64,000 nucleotides of DNA from Candidatus Fonsibacter ubiquis (GTDB lineage Bacteria > Pseudomonadota > Alphaproteobacteria > Pelagibacterales > Pelagibacteraceae), in assembly GCF_002688585.1 (NCBI RefSeq), contig NZ_CP024034.1:487501-551500 (forward strand), read 5' to 3'. The position numbers and the translations under genes were made by a program. Positions 48,313-57,738 of the stretch are shown here, one piece after another (position 1 is the stretch's first letter; each line of letters starts with the position of its first letter). The notes under the pieces were generated by a model. It was not told the DNA's origin and did no database searches. It saw only the letters and a program-made list of their open reading frames with translations.

Positions 48313-49538
48313 AAAAAAAAATTGCAATCATAGGAAGTGGAATATCTGGTTTAACTGCTGCACTAGAATTACAAAAAAAATATGAAGTACACGTCTATGA
48401 AAAAAATTCATATCTTGGAGGACATACTCATACTCATGAAATTTTCGAAGGAAAAAAAAAATTTTTAATTGATAGTGGTTTCATTGTTTTTAATAACAAA
48501 ACTTATCCCAACTTTATTGAAATGATTAAAAAATTAAAAGTAAATGAACAAAATACAAATATGAGTTTTTCAGTAAATTATCCCGACGAAAATTTTGAAT
48601 GGTCAGGAAAAGATATTAATAGTTTAATTTTTAAAAATAAGAATTTTTTTTCAATTAAATTTTATAAAATAATAATAGGAATTATAAAATTTAATATATT
48701 AGCAAAAAAAAACAACCAACTATTCAATGAATTGACCATAGATAAATTTCTTAAGAGATATAATTTTAGTAGTGAATTCATAAAATATTATTTATATCCA
48801 ATGTGCTCATCAATATGGTCTAATCCAATTAATAAAATAAAACATTATAAAACGCATTTTTTAATAAAATTTTTTATTAATCACGGTCTTGTAAATATTT
48901 TTTTTCGGCCTCAGTGGAAGGTAATAAAAAATGGAAGTAATCAATACGTAAAAAGAATTATAAAAAATTTTAAAATTAAATTTTTATTAAATCATAATGT
49001 GAATTCAATAAAAATTAATAAAAATAAGATTTTTATAAAAAGTAATCGAAAAACGTTAAATTATGATTTTATAATTTTTTCTAATCATACTGATGAAATT
49101 AAAAAAATATTGCCAAAAGGTTTTAAAAAACAAAAAAAAATTTTATCTTTGGTTAACTATCAAAAGAACGAAGCCTGTATTCATACGGATAATAGCCTAA
49201 TGCCAAAGAATAAATTTAATTGGTCAAGTTGGAATTTCATAAATTCAAATGACAATATTCCAAGACTTACCTATTGGATGAACTATCTGCAAAATTTAAA
49301 AAGTAAAAAAGATTATTTTGTATCAATAAATTCTAGTACATTGATAAATCAAAAAAAAATAATAAAAAAAATTAAATATAGTCATCCGGTTTTTAAATAT
49401 AATAAAGAATTTATTTTTAAAAAATTACAAGAAATACAGGGAGTAAATAATATTTTTTATTGTGGAGCTTGGTGCGGCTATGGTTTTCATGAAGACGGAG
49501 TTGTATCAGCGAAAAATGTTGCAAAATATTTAATTTAA
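48309..49538 (+). CDS. FAD-dependent amine-oxidase-like oxidoreductase
   Basis: 409 residues. Dinucleotide-binding N-terminus IGSGISGLTAALELQK (about 6-21) followed by YEKNSYLGGHTHTH, and a C-terminal FAD segment CGAWCGYGFHEDGVVSA. Belongs to the flavin amine oxidase / phytoene desaturase-like group repeatedly found beside DUF1365 and cyclopropane fatty acid synthase genes. It probably acts on acyl chains, possibly as a desaturase; not proven. Overlaps neighbours by 4 bp and 1 bp. Confidence 0.88.
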   Translation: MKKKIAIIGSGISGLTAALELQKKYEVHVYEKNSYLGGHTHTHEIFEGKKKFLIDSGFIVFNNKTYPNFIEMIKKLKVNEQNTNMSFSVNYPDENFEWSGKDINSLIFKNKNFFSIKFYKIIIGIIKFNILAKKNNQLFNELTIDKFLKRYNFSSEFIKYYLYPMCSSIWSNPINKIKHYKTHFLIKFFINHGLVNIFFRPQWKVIKNGSNQYVKRIIKNFKIKFLLNHNVNSIKINKNKIFIKSNRKTLNYDFIIFSNHTDEIKKILPKGFKKQKKILSLVNYQKNEACIHTDNSLMPKNKFNWSSWNFINSNDNIPRLTYWMNYLQNLKSKKDYFVSINSSTLINQKKIIKKIKYSHPVFKYNKEFIFKKLQEIQGVNNIFYCGAWCGYGFHEDGVVSAKNVAKYLI

Positions 49539-50302
49539 TGGACAGTACTCTTCATCCAGGTGTAGTTTTTCATCAAAGAATAAATGCAATTAATTATAAT
49601 TTTAAATATAGAACCCTTTCTGTATTAATTAACTTGGATGAATTAGAGGTTATTAATAAATTACCTTTTTTTTCAGTTAATTCATCAAATCTCTTTAGCT
49701 TTCATTTTAAAGATCATGGAAAGAGAATTGAAAGTAGTAATCCAAAAGATTTTATTAAAGAAAAAATTTCTAGTAAATTTAAAGATAATAAGAAATATTC
49801 GATTTATTTATACTGCACCCCTAGATTTCTTGGTTATGTATTTAACCCTATATCTGTTTACTTATGTAAAAATTCAAAAAATCAAATTAAATATATTTGT
49901 TACGAAGTAAAAAATACTCATCATGAGCAACATTCTTATTTTCTAAAAATAAATAAAAAATATGAGAATAAAATCTACTCAAAACTAAATAAAAAATTTT
50001 ATGTATCGCCGTTTTTACAAATGCGGTTAAAATATAAATTTGCTTTAGCTAATAATAAAAATAATTTTTCACTTAATGTAGACGTTTACAAAAAGAATCA
50101 ACTGATTCTAAAAACTGGAATTAATTCCAAATCAAAAGCTTTAACAAATATATCATTAATTTATGAACTTCTAAAAAATTTATTTTTTTCACAAAAAATT
50201 ATGATTTTAATACATTATCAAGCAATAAAAATTTTTAAAAAACAAAAATTTTTTTTTTCTAAACCTGAAAAGAAACATGATACAATATCTTTTTATGGAT
50301 AG
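49538..50302 (+). CDS. DUF1365 family protein
   Basis: 254 residues with the DUF1365 pattern: GVVFHQRINAINYNFKYRT near the start, LYCTPRFLGYVFNPISVYLC in the middle, and EVKNTHHEQHSY. Role unknown, but the family is strongly linked to CFA synthase and the FAD oxidoreductase as here, implying a part in membrane lipid modification. Starts on the last base of the FAD gene. Confidence 0.9.
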   Translation: MDSTLHPGVVFHQRINAINYNFKYRTLSVLINLDELEVINKLPFFSVNSSNLFSFHFKDHGKRIESSNPKDFIKEKISSKFKDNKKYSIYLYCTPRFLGYVFNPISVYLCKNSKNQIKYICYEVKNTHHEQHSYFLKINKKYENKIYSKLNKKFYVSPFLQMRLKYKFALANNKNNFSLNVDVYKKNQLILKTGINSKSKALTNISLIYELLKNLFFSQKIMILIHYQAIKIFKKQKFFFSKPEKKHDTISFYG

Positions 50303-51479
50303 TTTATTAAAAAAATATTTAAATTTTAAGTTTCAACAAATTAAATGGGGAGAAATTAGAGTAAATTTTAAAAACACTTATGAAAAAGTTTTTAAAGCAA
50401 ATCAAGGTGATTTGGCATCCAATATTGTAATCAAGGATAATACTTTTTTTAGTGATATATTCTTAAAAGGTGAACTTGGATTTGCTGAATCATACATTAG
50501 TAATAAGTGGGAAACATCTAACTTAACCAATCTTTTAAAAATATTACTTAAAAATCAACAAATAAAGAAAAAAAATTGGGCAGATAATTACTTATCTTTA
50601 TTGATTGAGAAGTTTAAATTTTTTTTAAAATCTAATTCTATAAACCAAGCAAAGAAAAATATTTATTACCATTACGATCTAGGTAATAAATTTTACTCAT
50701 TTTGGTTAGATAAATCTATGACCTATTCGTCTGGAATTTTTAACAACAAGAATGATGACCTTTTTACATCTCAAATTAATAAGTACGATAATATAATAAA
50801 AAATTTAAATATTGAAACTTCTGATATTGTTTTAGAGGTTGGTTCAGGCTGGGGTGGCTTTATAGAAAGAAATTCTCAAACTGTTAAGTCTAACATCGAA
50901 GGGCTGACTATAAGTCAACAACAATATAATTACATTGAAAATTTAATTAATCAAAAAGAATTAAGTAATAGTTCCAAAATTTTTCTTAAAGATTATCGAA
51001 AACTTAATTTAAGCAATACTTACGACAAAATAGTTTCAATCGAAATGTTTGAAGCGGTGGGAAAAAAGTATTGGGATATATATTTTAAAATATTAAATAA
51101 TGCTTTAAAAAAAAATGGCAAAGCATGTTTTCAAGTTATAACCATTGATGATAAAGAATATGAAAATTACATAAATCAAGTTGATTTTATTCAAAAATAT
51201 ATTTTCCCAGGTGGTGTCCTGCCATCAAAAAAAATTTTATATAAACTTTTCAAAGATAATAATTTTGATTTATACGAAGAAAAATCGTTTGGTCACGATT
51301 ATGCAAAAACATTAAAGCTATGGAAAGAAAGCTTTAATAGGTCTTGGGAAAAAATTTCAAAACTAAATTTTGATAACAAATTTAAAAATTTATGGAATTA
51401 CTACTTAAGTTATTGTGAAACTGGATTTGCAACTGGTCATACTGACGTTAGCCAATTTTTTGTAAAAAAAGTCGCGTAA
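50277..51479 (+). CDS. cfa: Cyclopropane-fatty-acyl-phospholipid synthase family methyltransferase
   Basis: 400 residues from the ATG at 50277; an alternative ATG at 50295 would overlap DUF1365 by only 8 bp and is about equally likely. AdoMet-dependent methyl transfer to unsaturated acyl chains of phospholipids. Motifs are YYHYDLGNKFYSFWLDKSMTYSSG, EVGSGWGGF (AdoMet motif I), SIEMFEAVGKKYW and ending ETGFATGHTDVSQFF. Last gene of the photolyase operon. May make cyclopropane or, by analogy with Rhodobacter UfaM, methylated/furan fatty acids. Confidence 0.92.
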   Translation: MIQYLFMDSLLKKYLNFKFQQIKWGEIRVNFKNTYEKVFKANQGDLASNIVIKDNTFFSDIFLKGELGFAESYISNKWETSNLTNLLKILLKNQQIKKKNWADNYLSLLIEKFKFFLKSNSINQAKKNIYYHYDLGNKFYSFWLDKSMTYSSGIFNNKNDDLFTSQINKYDNIIKNLNIETSDIVLEVGSGWGGFIERNSQTVKSNIEGLTISQQQYNYIENLINQKELSNSSKIFLKDYRKLNLSNTYDKIVSIEMFEAVGKKYWDIYFKILNNALKKNGKACFQVITIDDKEYENYINQVDFIQKYIFPGGVLPSKKILYKLFKDNNFDLYEEKSFGHDYAKTLKLWKESFNRSWEKISKLNFDNKFKNLWNYYLSYCETGFATGHTDVSQFFVKKVA

Positions 51480-51480
51480 A

Positions 51481-52152
51481 TTAATTTAAATTCTTTAATT
51501 TATACTCCCAATCCCCTTTAAGTGTAAATTTCATATCAACCCATTTAAGGTCTTTTTCAGTATAACCAATATTTATGTCAAGATTATCACCTTTTATATT
51601 ATAAAAATTTACTAGTTCATTTTTTTCATTAATTTTTTTAGTTTCTTTTTTTAAAAAAGTTATTTGTGTTTTTAAATTTCTGCAACCCTGCCCCAAAACA
51701 TAATTATTATTTAACAAAGACTCATGATTCCACCAAAGCGCTGGATAAAATTTATCACTTAATTCGTAAACGTATTTTTTATTTTCTGTCATTCCATCAA
51801 ATGAATACTTTCCATCTGAAATTTTTTTAATATTACAATAATCGTTATCGCTACCATCTTGTGTTTTTGATTTAAATTCTATTAACTCATTACCTTTATA
51901 AGTCTCAACCCCATAAGATTTATAAGTATGAACCTTTATTCCAAGGATTTTAACTTCAATTAATATATCTGTAATTACCTCTTTTGTATTATCACCTTTT
52001 TTTTTAATATTCACTTTGTGATATCCAACCAGATCATTATTTCTATAAATATCAAATTCAACACGCTGTAAATTTTTATAATGCTGGACATGGGAGCTAG
52101 CAATTGTAGGAAATAAGATGAAATTTATAAAAAAAATTAAGTAACGAAACAT
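51481..52152 (-). CDS. DUF6134-like exported protein
   Basis: 223 residues with a signal peptide (about 1-19, cleavage near SSHVQHY). The mature part is beta-rich: VEFDIYRNNDLVGYHKVNIKK, then YPALWWNHESLLNNN. This resembles the DUF6134 / DUF3108-type periplasmic proteins of unknown function. It converges with cfa, with 1 bp between the stop codons, and is 5 bp downstream of aapP on the same strand, so it may be read from the aap operon. Confidence 0.75.
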   Translation of the reverse strand: MFRYLIFFINFILFPTIASSHVQHYKNLQRVEFDIYRNNDLVGYHKVNIKKKGDNTKEVITDILIEVKILGIKVHTYKSYGVETYKGNELIEFKSKTQDGSDNDYCNIKKISDGKYSFDGMTENKKYVYELSDKFYPALWWNHESLLNNNYVLGQGCRNLKTQITFLKKETKKINEKNELVNFYNIKGDNLDINIGYTEKDLKWVDMKFTLKGDWEYKLKNLN

Positions 52153-52157
52153 TAAAT

Positions 52158-52895
52158 CTATCGAAGAATTTGGCTTAAAAAAAGTTTTGTTCTGTCACTT
52201 TGCGGTTTTTCAAAAAAATCTTTTGTTTTTTGCATTTCAATAATTTTTCCTTCGTCCATGAAAATTACTCTATCAGCAACCGTTTTTGCAAAACCCATCT
52301 CATGAGACACTACAACCATTGTCATACCAGCTTTTGCAAGATCAATCATAATTTCAAGAACTTCTTTTATCATTTCAGCGTCTAGTGCTGAAGTTGGCTC
52401 ATCAAACAACATAATTTTTGGCTCCATGCATAAAGCTCTAGCTATTGCTGCTCTTTGTTGTTGTCCACCTGATAACTGTCCTGGATATTTTTTTGCTTGT
52501 TCTGAAATTTTAACTTTTGTTAAATATTCCATTGCAATTTCATCTGCTCTTTTTTTAGGTATTTTTTTTACCCATGCAGGAGCTAAGGCGCAATTATCTA
52601 AAATAGTTAAATGAGGAAATAAATTAAATTGTTGAAAAACCATACCTACTTCTCCTCTTATTTTTTCAACATTTTTTAAAGTTTTGTCTAACTCATTGCC
52701 TTGAACAATAATATTTCCATCTTGATGTTGCTCAAGGCCATTGATACATCTTATTAATGTAGATTTTCCTGATCCAGAAGGTCCGCAAATAATTATTTTT
52801 TCACTTTTATTTACGTGAAGATTTATGTCTTTAAGAACGTGAAATTTACCATACCACTTATTTACATTTTTAAATTCAATTACTTTTTCACTCAT
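52158..52895 (-). CDS. aapP: General L-amino acid ABC transporter ATP-binding protein
   Basis: 245 residues, polar amino acid ABC ATPase. Walker A is [10 protein letters not shown] (about 38-47), signature [15 protein letters not shown], Walker [13 protein letters not shown]. Powers the AapQM permease. Shares a base with the aapM stop. Confidence 0.95.
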   Translation of the reverse strand: MSEKVIEFKNVNKWYGKFHVLKDINLHVNKSEKIIICGPSGSGKSTLIRCINGLEQHQDGNIIVQGNELDKTLKNVEKIRGEVGMVFQQFNLFPHLTILDNCALAPAWVKKIPKKRADEIAMEYLTKVKISEQAKKYPGQLSGGQQQRAAIARALCMEPKIMLFDEPTSALDAEMIKEVLEIMIDLAKAGMTMVVVSHEMGFAKTVADRVIFMDEGKIIEMQKTKDFFEKPQSDRTKLFLSQILR

Positions 52896-53941
52896 TAGTG
52901 TTTTTCCGTACTATATTTTTTTTCTAAACTTTGAGTGTATCTACTTAATAAATAAGAGAAAACCCAGAAAATAATTCCAACAAACACATAACCCTCCACT
53001 GCAAAACCTAACCAATAAGAATTCGACTTAGCTAAATTTACCATTCCTAATAGTTCCAGCAGGCCTACTAAAATAATTAAAGGAGTATCCTTAAATAAAG
53101 CAATAAATGTATTGGTAATTCCTGGAATTACAGTTTTTATTGCTTGTGGTAGAATAATTAAAAAATTCATCTTCCAATAACCCATGCCTAATGATTTTGC
53201 AGCTTCATATTGACCTTTAGGTAATGATTGCAATCCACCTCTAACAACTTCAGCAATATAAGCAGATTCAAAAATACTTATTCCAATAGCTACTCTTAAT
53301 AACTTATCTACATTAGCATTTGCAGGGATAAATAAAGGAAACATAATTGCTGCAGCAAAAATTACAGTAATTAAGGGAATTCCTCTCCAAAATTCAATAA
53401 AAGCAATACAAAAATATCTAAAAACCGGAAGCTCAGATCTTCTTCCTAAAGCAAGTAATACTCCAAGAGGAAATGCAAAAATTATACCAAAAAAAGTAAG
53501 CATAAACGTTAAAGCTAGTCCGCCCCACACTCTTGTCTCTACTTGATCAAGTCCAAAACCTCCCCTTATTAAAATAAAACCTATAAACGGAAAAATAAAT
53601 ATTATAAAAAATAAAATATAAATTTTAAATTTATCTTTAACAAAGAAAGCAAGAGCAACACTAAAAATTAAAATTAAAAAAGTTAGATTAACCCTCCACA
53701 AATCTTTTTCGGGATAAAAACCATAAATAAGTTTATCAAACCAAACTTTAATAAAAACCCAGCAAGCTCCACCAGACTTACAGTCAGATTTAGTATTACC
53801 TATGAAAGTTGCTTTAAAAAAAGCCCAATCAAGAAAAGTAGGAATAGTTGAAAAAAGAACATATAAAATAAAAATGGTTATTAGTGAATAGTACCAATTT
53901 GAAAATAAATTTTTTTTAAGCCAAATTTTTATATTTTCCAT
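52895..53941 (-). CDS. aapM: General L-amino acid ABC transporter permease AapM
   Basis: 348 residues, HisMQ-type permease with about eight helices. Family features: [16 protein letters not shown] near residue 40, the substrate loop [29 protein letters not shown] containing the EAA motif. The cysteine pair [10 protein letters not shown] is typical of AapM. Lies between aapQ and aapP with gaps of 5 bp and -1 bp. Confidence 0.95.
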   Translation of the reverse strand: MENIKIWLKKNLFSNWYYSLITIFILYVLFSTIPTFLDWAFFKATFIGNTKSDCKSGGACWVFIKVWFDKLIYGFYPEKDLWRVNLTFLILIFSVALAFFVKDKFKIYILFFIIFIFPFIGFILIRGGFGLDQVETRVWGGLALTFMLTFFGIIFAFPLGVLLALGRRSELPVFRYFCIAFIEFWRGIPLITVIFAAAIMFPLFIPANANVDKLLRVAIGISIFESAYIAEVVRGGLQSLPKGQYEAAKSLGMGYWKMNFLIILPQAIKTVIPGITNTFIALFKDTPLIILVGLLELLGMVNLAKSNSYWLGFAVEGYVFVGIIFWVFSYLLSRYTQSLEKKYSTEKH

Positions 53942-53946
53942 TTTTT

Positions 53947-55131
53947 TTATCTTTCAACTAAAGCTATTTTTTTATTATACCAATTTAAAATAATAGAAAT
54001 TATCAAACTGATAGTCAGATAAGTCATCATGACTATAAAAATTATTTCAATTGCTTTGCCTGTTTGAGATAAAGCTGTGCCTGCAAAAACACCTGTAAGG
54101 TCCGGATACCCAATAGCAGCAGCTAATGAAGAATTTTTTGTTAAATTTAAATACTGATTAGTGGTTGGCGGAATAATAACTCTCAGAGCTTGTGGTATAA
54201 CAATTAATTTTAAAGTTTGTGAATTATTAAAACCTAGAGATTTTGATGCCTCCTTTTGACCTTTACTAATGGCTAAAATTCCAGCTCTAACATTTTCTGC
54301 TATGAATGCGGATGTATATAATGACAAGGAAAATAATAGAGCTAAAAATTCAGGAACTAGTTTAACTCCACCTAAATAATTGAATATTCCAAAATTTTTA
54401 ACTAATTTAGGATACTCAATTGTTATTTTTACGTCTCCTAATAAGGCAAATATTATTGGAAAAATAATAACTAAAAGTAAAAAAATTTTAAATACCGGTA
54501 TTACTTTAGCGCTTTCATAGAAAACTTTTGTAGCATAGTATCTTAAAAAAAAAGTGACAGCTAAGGCTAAAATAAAACCGTAAAATATAAAAACGAAGTT
54601 ACTAAAAATAAATTTTGGGATATAAAAACCTTGAAGATTTATTATTAAAAAATTTAAAATAATTACGCTTTTTTCAGTACTTGGCAGAGATCTAATAACA
54701 ACGAAATACCAAAAAAAAATCTGCAGAATAAGCGGTAAATTTCTAAATAACTCAACGTAAATTAAAGACAATTTATTTAGCATCCAATTTGTTGATAATC
54801 TGGATATGCCAACAATAAAGCCTAAAATTGTTGCAAAAATTATTCCAAAAAATGCCACCAATAATGTGTTTAATAACCCAACTAGATAAGATTTTGCATA
54901 GCTAGAAGATCCATCGTAATTAATCAAACTAAACTGAATATCAAAACCTGCATTATTACTTAAAAAATCAAATCCAAAATTTAAATTTCTTGAGTCTAGA
55001 TTTATTTCAGTATTTTTGGAAAAAAAATAAACAATATAAATAATTAATAAAATTAAAAAAACTTGAGGTAATAGGTTTAGTGGCTGTAAATTTTTTTTTA
55101 AAGTTGTTTTAAACTGGGACGTTAAAAACAT
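53947..55131 (-). CDS. aapQ: General L-amino acid ABC transporter permease AapQ
   Basis: 394 residues, HisMQ-type permease with an N-terminal extension. Features: NAGFDIQFSLINYDGSSSY, ELFRNLPLILQIFFWYF, and the EAA loop AFIAENVRAGILAISKGQKEASKSLGF. Follows aapJ across 58 bp that contains a strong hairpin. Confidence 0.95.
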   Translation of the reverse strand: MFLTSQFKTTLKKNLQPLNLLPQVFLILLIIYIVYFFSKNTEINLDSRNLNFGFDFLSNNAGFDIQFSLINYDGSSSYAKSYLVGLLNTLLVAFFGIIFATILGFIVGISRLSTNWMLNKLSLIYVELFRNLPLILQIFFWYFVVIRSLPSTEKSVIILNFLIINLQGFYIPKFIFSNFVFIFYGFILALAVTFFLRYYATKVFYESAKVIPVFKIFLLLVIIFPIIFALLGDVKITIEYPKLVKNFGIFNYLGGVKLVPEFLALLFSLSLYTSAFIAENVRAGILAISKGQKEASKSLGFNNSQTLKLIVIPQALRVIIPPTTNQYLNLTKNSSLAAAIGYPDLTGVFAGTALSQTGKAIEIIFIVMMTYLTISLIISIILNWYNKKIALVER

Positions 55132-55142
55132 GCTGATGATTT

Positions 55143-55171
55143 TTAAAGGGCCGAATAAATCGGCCCTTTAA
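55143..55171. terminator. GC-rich hairpin between aapJ and aapQ
   Basis: Perfect 12-bp inverted repeat TTAAAGGGCCGA (55143-55154) and TCGGCCCTTTAA (55160-55171) with a 5-nt loop. It is among the most GC-rich stems in an AT-rich window. In the minus-strand transcript no U tract follows it, so it fits a 3'-end stabiliser or partial attenuator that lets the binding-protein gene be expressed above the permease genes. Confidence 0.7.
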
Positions 55172-55189
55172 TTAAATAATTTTAAAAAA

Positions 55190-56221
55190 TTATCTTACAG
55201 GAGGAGCGTATAAGATTCCACCTTTTCTCCAAGAAGCGTTCAGGCCTCTAGCTAAACCCACAGGTGTTTTTGGTCCAACATTGGCTTCATAACTTTCACC
55301 ATAATTTCCAACTTGTTTGATGATATTATAACTCCAAGTATTTCCTAAACTAAGATTTTTTCCAGTTTCACCTTCAAGACCTAACAATCGTTTAATTGCT
55401 GGATCCTCTGTCGTTTTTAGAGAGTCGATATTAGCCTGAGTAATTCCGTACTCCTCTGCCTCTATCATTACGTTTAAAGTCCATCTTACAATGTTTGCCC
55501 AATTTTCATCATTTCCACGAACAACTGGTCCTAGTGGTTCTTTAGAAATAGTTTCTGGCAAAATTATGTGATCAGCAGGATTTTTAGTTTTTGTTCTATT
55601 TGCTGCTAAACCAGATTTATCAGTTGTATAAACATCGCAACGACCCGCATCATATGCTGCTACCGCTTCATCAGCTTTTGTAAAAGCAACTGGTTCGTAC
55701 TTTAATTTATTTGCCTTAAAATAATCTCTAAGGTTCAGTTCTGTAGTAGTGCCAGTTTCAACACAAACTTTTACGTTATTTAATTTTTTTGCTGAGTTAA
55801 TGTTTGCAGCTTTTCTAATCATGAAACCTTGTCCATCATAAAAATTAGTTGCAGGAAACTCTAAAGCAAGTCCACCATCTCTTGATAATGTCCAAGTTGT
55901 ATTTCTAGCTAGAACATCGATATCACCAGCTTTTAAAACTTCAAATCTGTCTTTTGCACTTAAAGGTGTATATTTAACTTTAGTTGCATCTCCAAGAACA
56001 GCGGCTGCGATAGCTCTACAAACGTCAACGTCTATACCAGTCCATTTTCCTGATGCATCAGCATTAGAAAATCCTGGCACACCTTGTGATACACCGCAAT
56101 TTAGAGAACCACGTTTTACAACGTTTTCTCTAGTTTGATTTGCATTAGCGCTAAAAGTTGCAAATATAAAAGTTGCAACAAAAGCTAAAATAGCAAATGA
56201 ATTAATTGTAATTTTTTTCAT
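55190..56221 (-). CDS. aapJ: General L-amino acid ABC transporter substrate-binding protein
   Basis: 343 residues with a clear signal peptide (about 1-27, ATFSANANQ). Periplasmic binding protein of the SBP_bac_3 class: RGSLNCGVSQGVPGFSNADASGKWTGIDVDVC and KFSPLSAKDRFEVLKAGDIDVL-type segments, then VCVETGTTTELNLRDYF. The coding sequence is less AT-biased than its neighbours, as expected for a highly expressed protein. First gene of aapJQMP. Confidence 0.96.
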   Translation of the reverse strand: MKKITINSFAILAFVATFIFATFSANANQTRENVVKRGSLNCGVSQGVPGFSNADASGKWTGIDVDVCRAIAAAVLGDATKVKYTPLSAKDRFEVLKAGDIDVLARNTTWTLSRDGGLALEFPATNFYDGQGFMIRKAANINSAKKLNNVKVCVETGTTTELNLRDYFKANKLKYEPVAFTKADEAVAAYDAGRCDVYTTDKSGLAANRTKTKNPADHIILPETISKEPLGPVVRGNDENWANIVRWTLNVMIEAEEYGITQANIDSLKTTEDPAIKRLLGLEGETGKNLSLGNTWSYNIIKQVGNYGESYEANVGPKTPVGLARGLNASWRKGGILYAPPVR

Positions 56222-56252
56222 TTTTTTATTTTTAGTTAAGTTTAGTCGTTGT

Positions 56253-56280
56253 TTTATACTTAAATTAAAAACTAGTTAAA
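56253..56280 (-). promoter_or_regulatory. Possible promoter of aapJ
   Basis: Reading the minus strand, TTTAAC (56280-56275) and TATAAA (56258-56253) are 16 bp apart, about 30 bp before the aapJ ATG. AT-rich sequence makes such matches common, so this is tentative. Confidence 0.3.
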
Positions 56281-56295
56281 AGCCTATTTTTCTCA

Positions 56296-56571
56296 TTAAC
56301 AATCTATAGTTGTGCTAATAAACTTTTCAATCAATTGTTTTCTAATTTTTCTATTTTTTTTTAAATTATATTCAAATTGCATAGCGCTCTTTTTTGATTT
56401 TAATTTTTTTTTATAAATTAAAATCCATTTTCTTCCCCTCGTAAATTTAGCGCCTTTACCAGAATTATGAAGTTGAAGTCTTTTTCTTAAATTATTTGTC
56501 CAACCTACGTAACTCATAGTTTTACGATTTTTTATATTTAAAATTAAATAAACAAAAAAATTCTCTTTCAC
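56296..56571 (-). CDS. GIY-YIG domain protein
   Basis: 91 residues, single GIY-YIG nuclease-like domain of the UPF0213/YhbQ type. Motif elements: FVYLILN, MSYVGWTNNLRKRLQLHNSGKGAKFTRGRKW, and KKSAMQFEYNLKK. Cellular role uncertain. The start is GTG, overlapping the gpsA stop as TAGTG. Confidence 0.88.
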   Translation of the reverse strand: MKENFFVYLILNIKNRKTMSYVGWTNNLRKRLQLHNSGKGAKFTRGRKWILIYKKKLKSKKSAMQFEYNLKKNRKIRKQLIEKFISTTIDC

Positions 56572-57593
56572 TATAAGAAAAATTTTTTTTCAATTTTAAA
56601 TTTAGTATTGTGAATTAAAGCTTTTATAAAAGAGCTTATTAGAGGAAGTTCTTTACTGGTAAAATCATTAATAATTTTTTTTCCAATATCAAAAATTAAA
56701 TCTGCGCCTTCAACTGTTTCATTTGGCATTTTATTTTTTTTTGCATTTCTATAAGTTAATCCCATCCCAATAAATTTACCCATTTTTGAATTTCTTCCAC
56801 CAGTGCAGCTTACATATAAATCACCAATACCAGCTAAATCCATTACAGTAGACTCTTGACCTCCTATTTTTTTTATAAAATAACGCATCTCTTTTATGGA
56901 TTGATTAAATAATGCTGCAGCAGTATTTAGATTTTTATTATCCTTTATATTTTTTAAATTCATACCCATAGATGTTCCAACTATCATTGAGTAAATGTTT
57001 TTAACTCCACCACAAGCAGCAACACCAATTAAATCACTTGAACATTTAATTTTATAGTAAGAAGTACTTATCATTTTTGATAAATTTTTAACTACTGAAA
57101 TATCTCTATTTGCAAAGACAACATTTGTAAAAACTCTTTTTGATAATTCAGCGGCTAAACATGGTCCTGCTGCAACTGAAATTTTTATATTTTTAATTTT
57201 TTTTTTTAATAAAAAATTTTTAATTACTTCCGGATACACCTCATATTTATTTTTATCGATTCCTAATCCTTTAGTTAAAATTAAAATTTGCTGATTTTTT
57301 TTAATTTTTGTGAGTTGATCACATGCCCATTTGAATCCTTGAGAACTTATTCCAAGAACTATTAAATCTGCCTTCTTAAGCAAAATGCTAAAGCTTTGAA
57401 ATTTATAAAGTTTTACATTTTTTGGTATTTTAGATTTTAATACTGGATGAACGAATTTGTTAGATTTAAAAATATCAATAAAATTATCCTCTAAATGAGT
57501 ACCTACAATTGAAACCTGATGATTATTATCACTACAAGGAAAGGCAAAAGCAGTACTCATTGAACCTGCTCCTAAAATTAAAATATTTGCCAT
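56571..57593 (-). CDS. gpsA: Glycerol-3-phosphate dehydrogenase [NAD(P)+]
   Basis: 340 residues. Makes sn-glycerol 3-phosphate for phospholipids. N-terminal Rossmann motif LGAGSMSTAFAF, the catalytic-lysine region AACGGVKNIYSMIVGTSMGM, AAGPCLAAEL, and AGIGDLYVSCTGGRNSKMG. Ends at a TAG that overlaps the GIY-YIG start. Confidence 0.93.
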   Translation of the reverse strand: MANILILGAGSMSTAFAFPCSDNNHQVSIVGTHLEDNFIDIFKSNKFVHPVLKSKIPKNVKLYKFQSFSILLKKADLIVLGISSQGFKWACDQLTKIKKNQQILILTKGLGIDKNKYEVYPEVIKNFLLKKKIKNIKISVAAGPCLAAELSKRVFTNVVFANRDISVVKNLSKMISTSYYKIKCSSDLIGVAACGGVKNIYSMIVGTSMGMNLKNIKDNKNLNTAAALFNQSIKEMRYFIKKIGGQESTVMDLAGIGDLYVSCTGGRNSKMGKFIGMGLTYRNAKKNKMPNETVEGADLIFDIGKKIINDFTSKELPLISSFIKALIHNTKFKIEKKFFL

Positions 57594-57605
57594 AATATAT
57601 AAAAT

Positions 57606-57682
57606 TGGCGCGCCCTAAAGGATTCGAACCTCTGACCCTCGGTTTAGAAAACCGATGCTCTATCCAGCTGAGCTAAGGGCGC
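57606..57682 (-). tRNA. tRNA-Arg (anticodon UCU)
   Basis: 77 nt on the minus strand. Acceptor GCGCCCT pairs with AGGGCGC, D arm GCTC..GAGC, anticodon loop TTTCTAA with TCT at 34-36, T loop TTCGAAT, encoded CCA at 57608-57606. Sits between gap and gpsA. Confidence 0.96.
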
Positions 57683-57738
57683 AACTAAATTTAGACCAGT
57701 TTTAACAATTATTTTTTTTTAATCAATTTGTTAATAAT

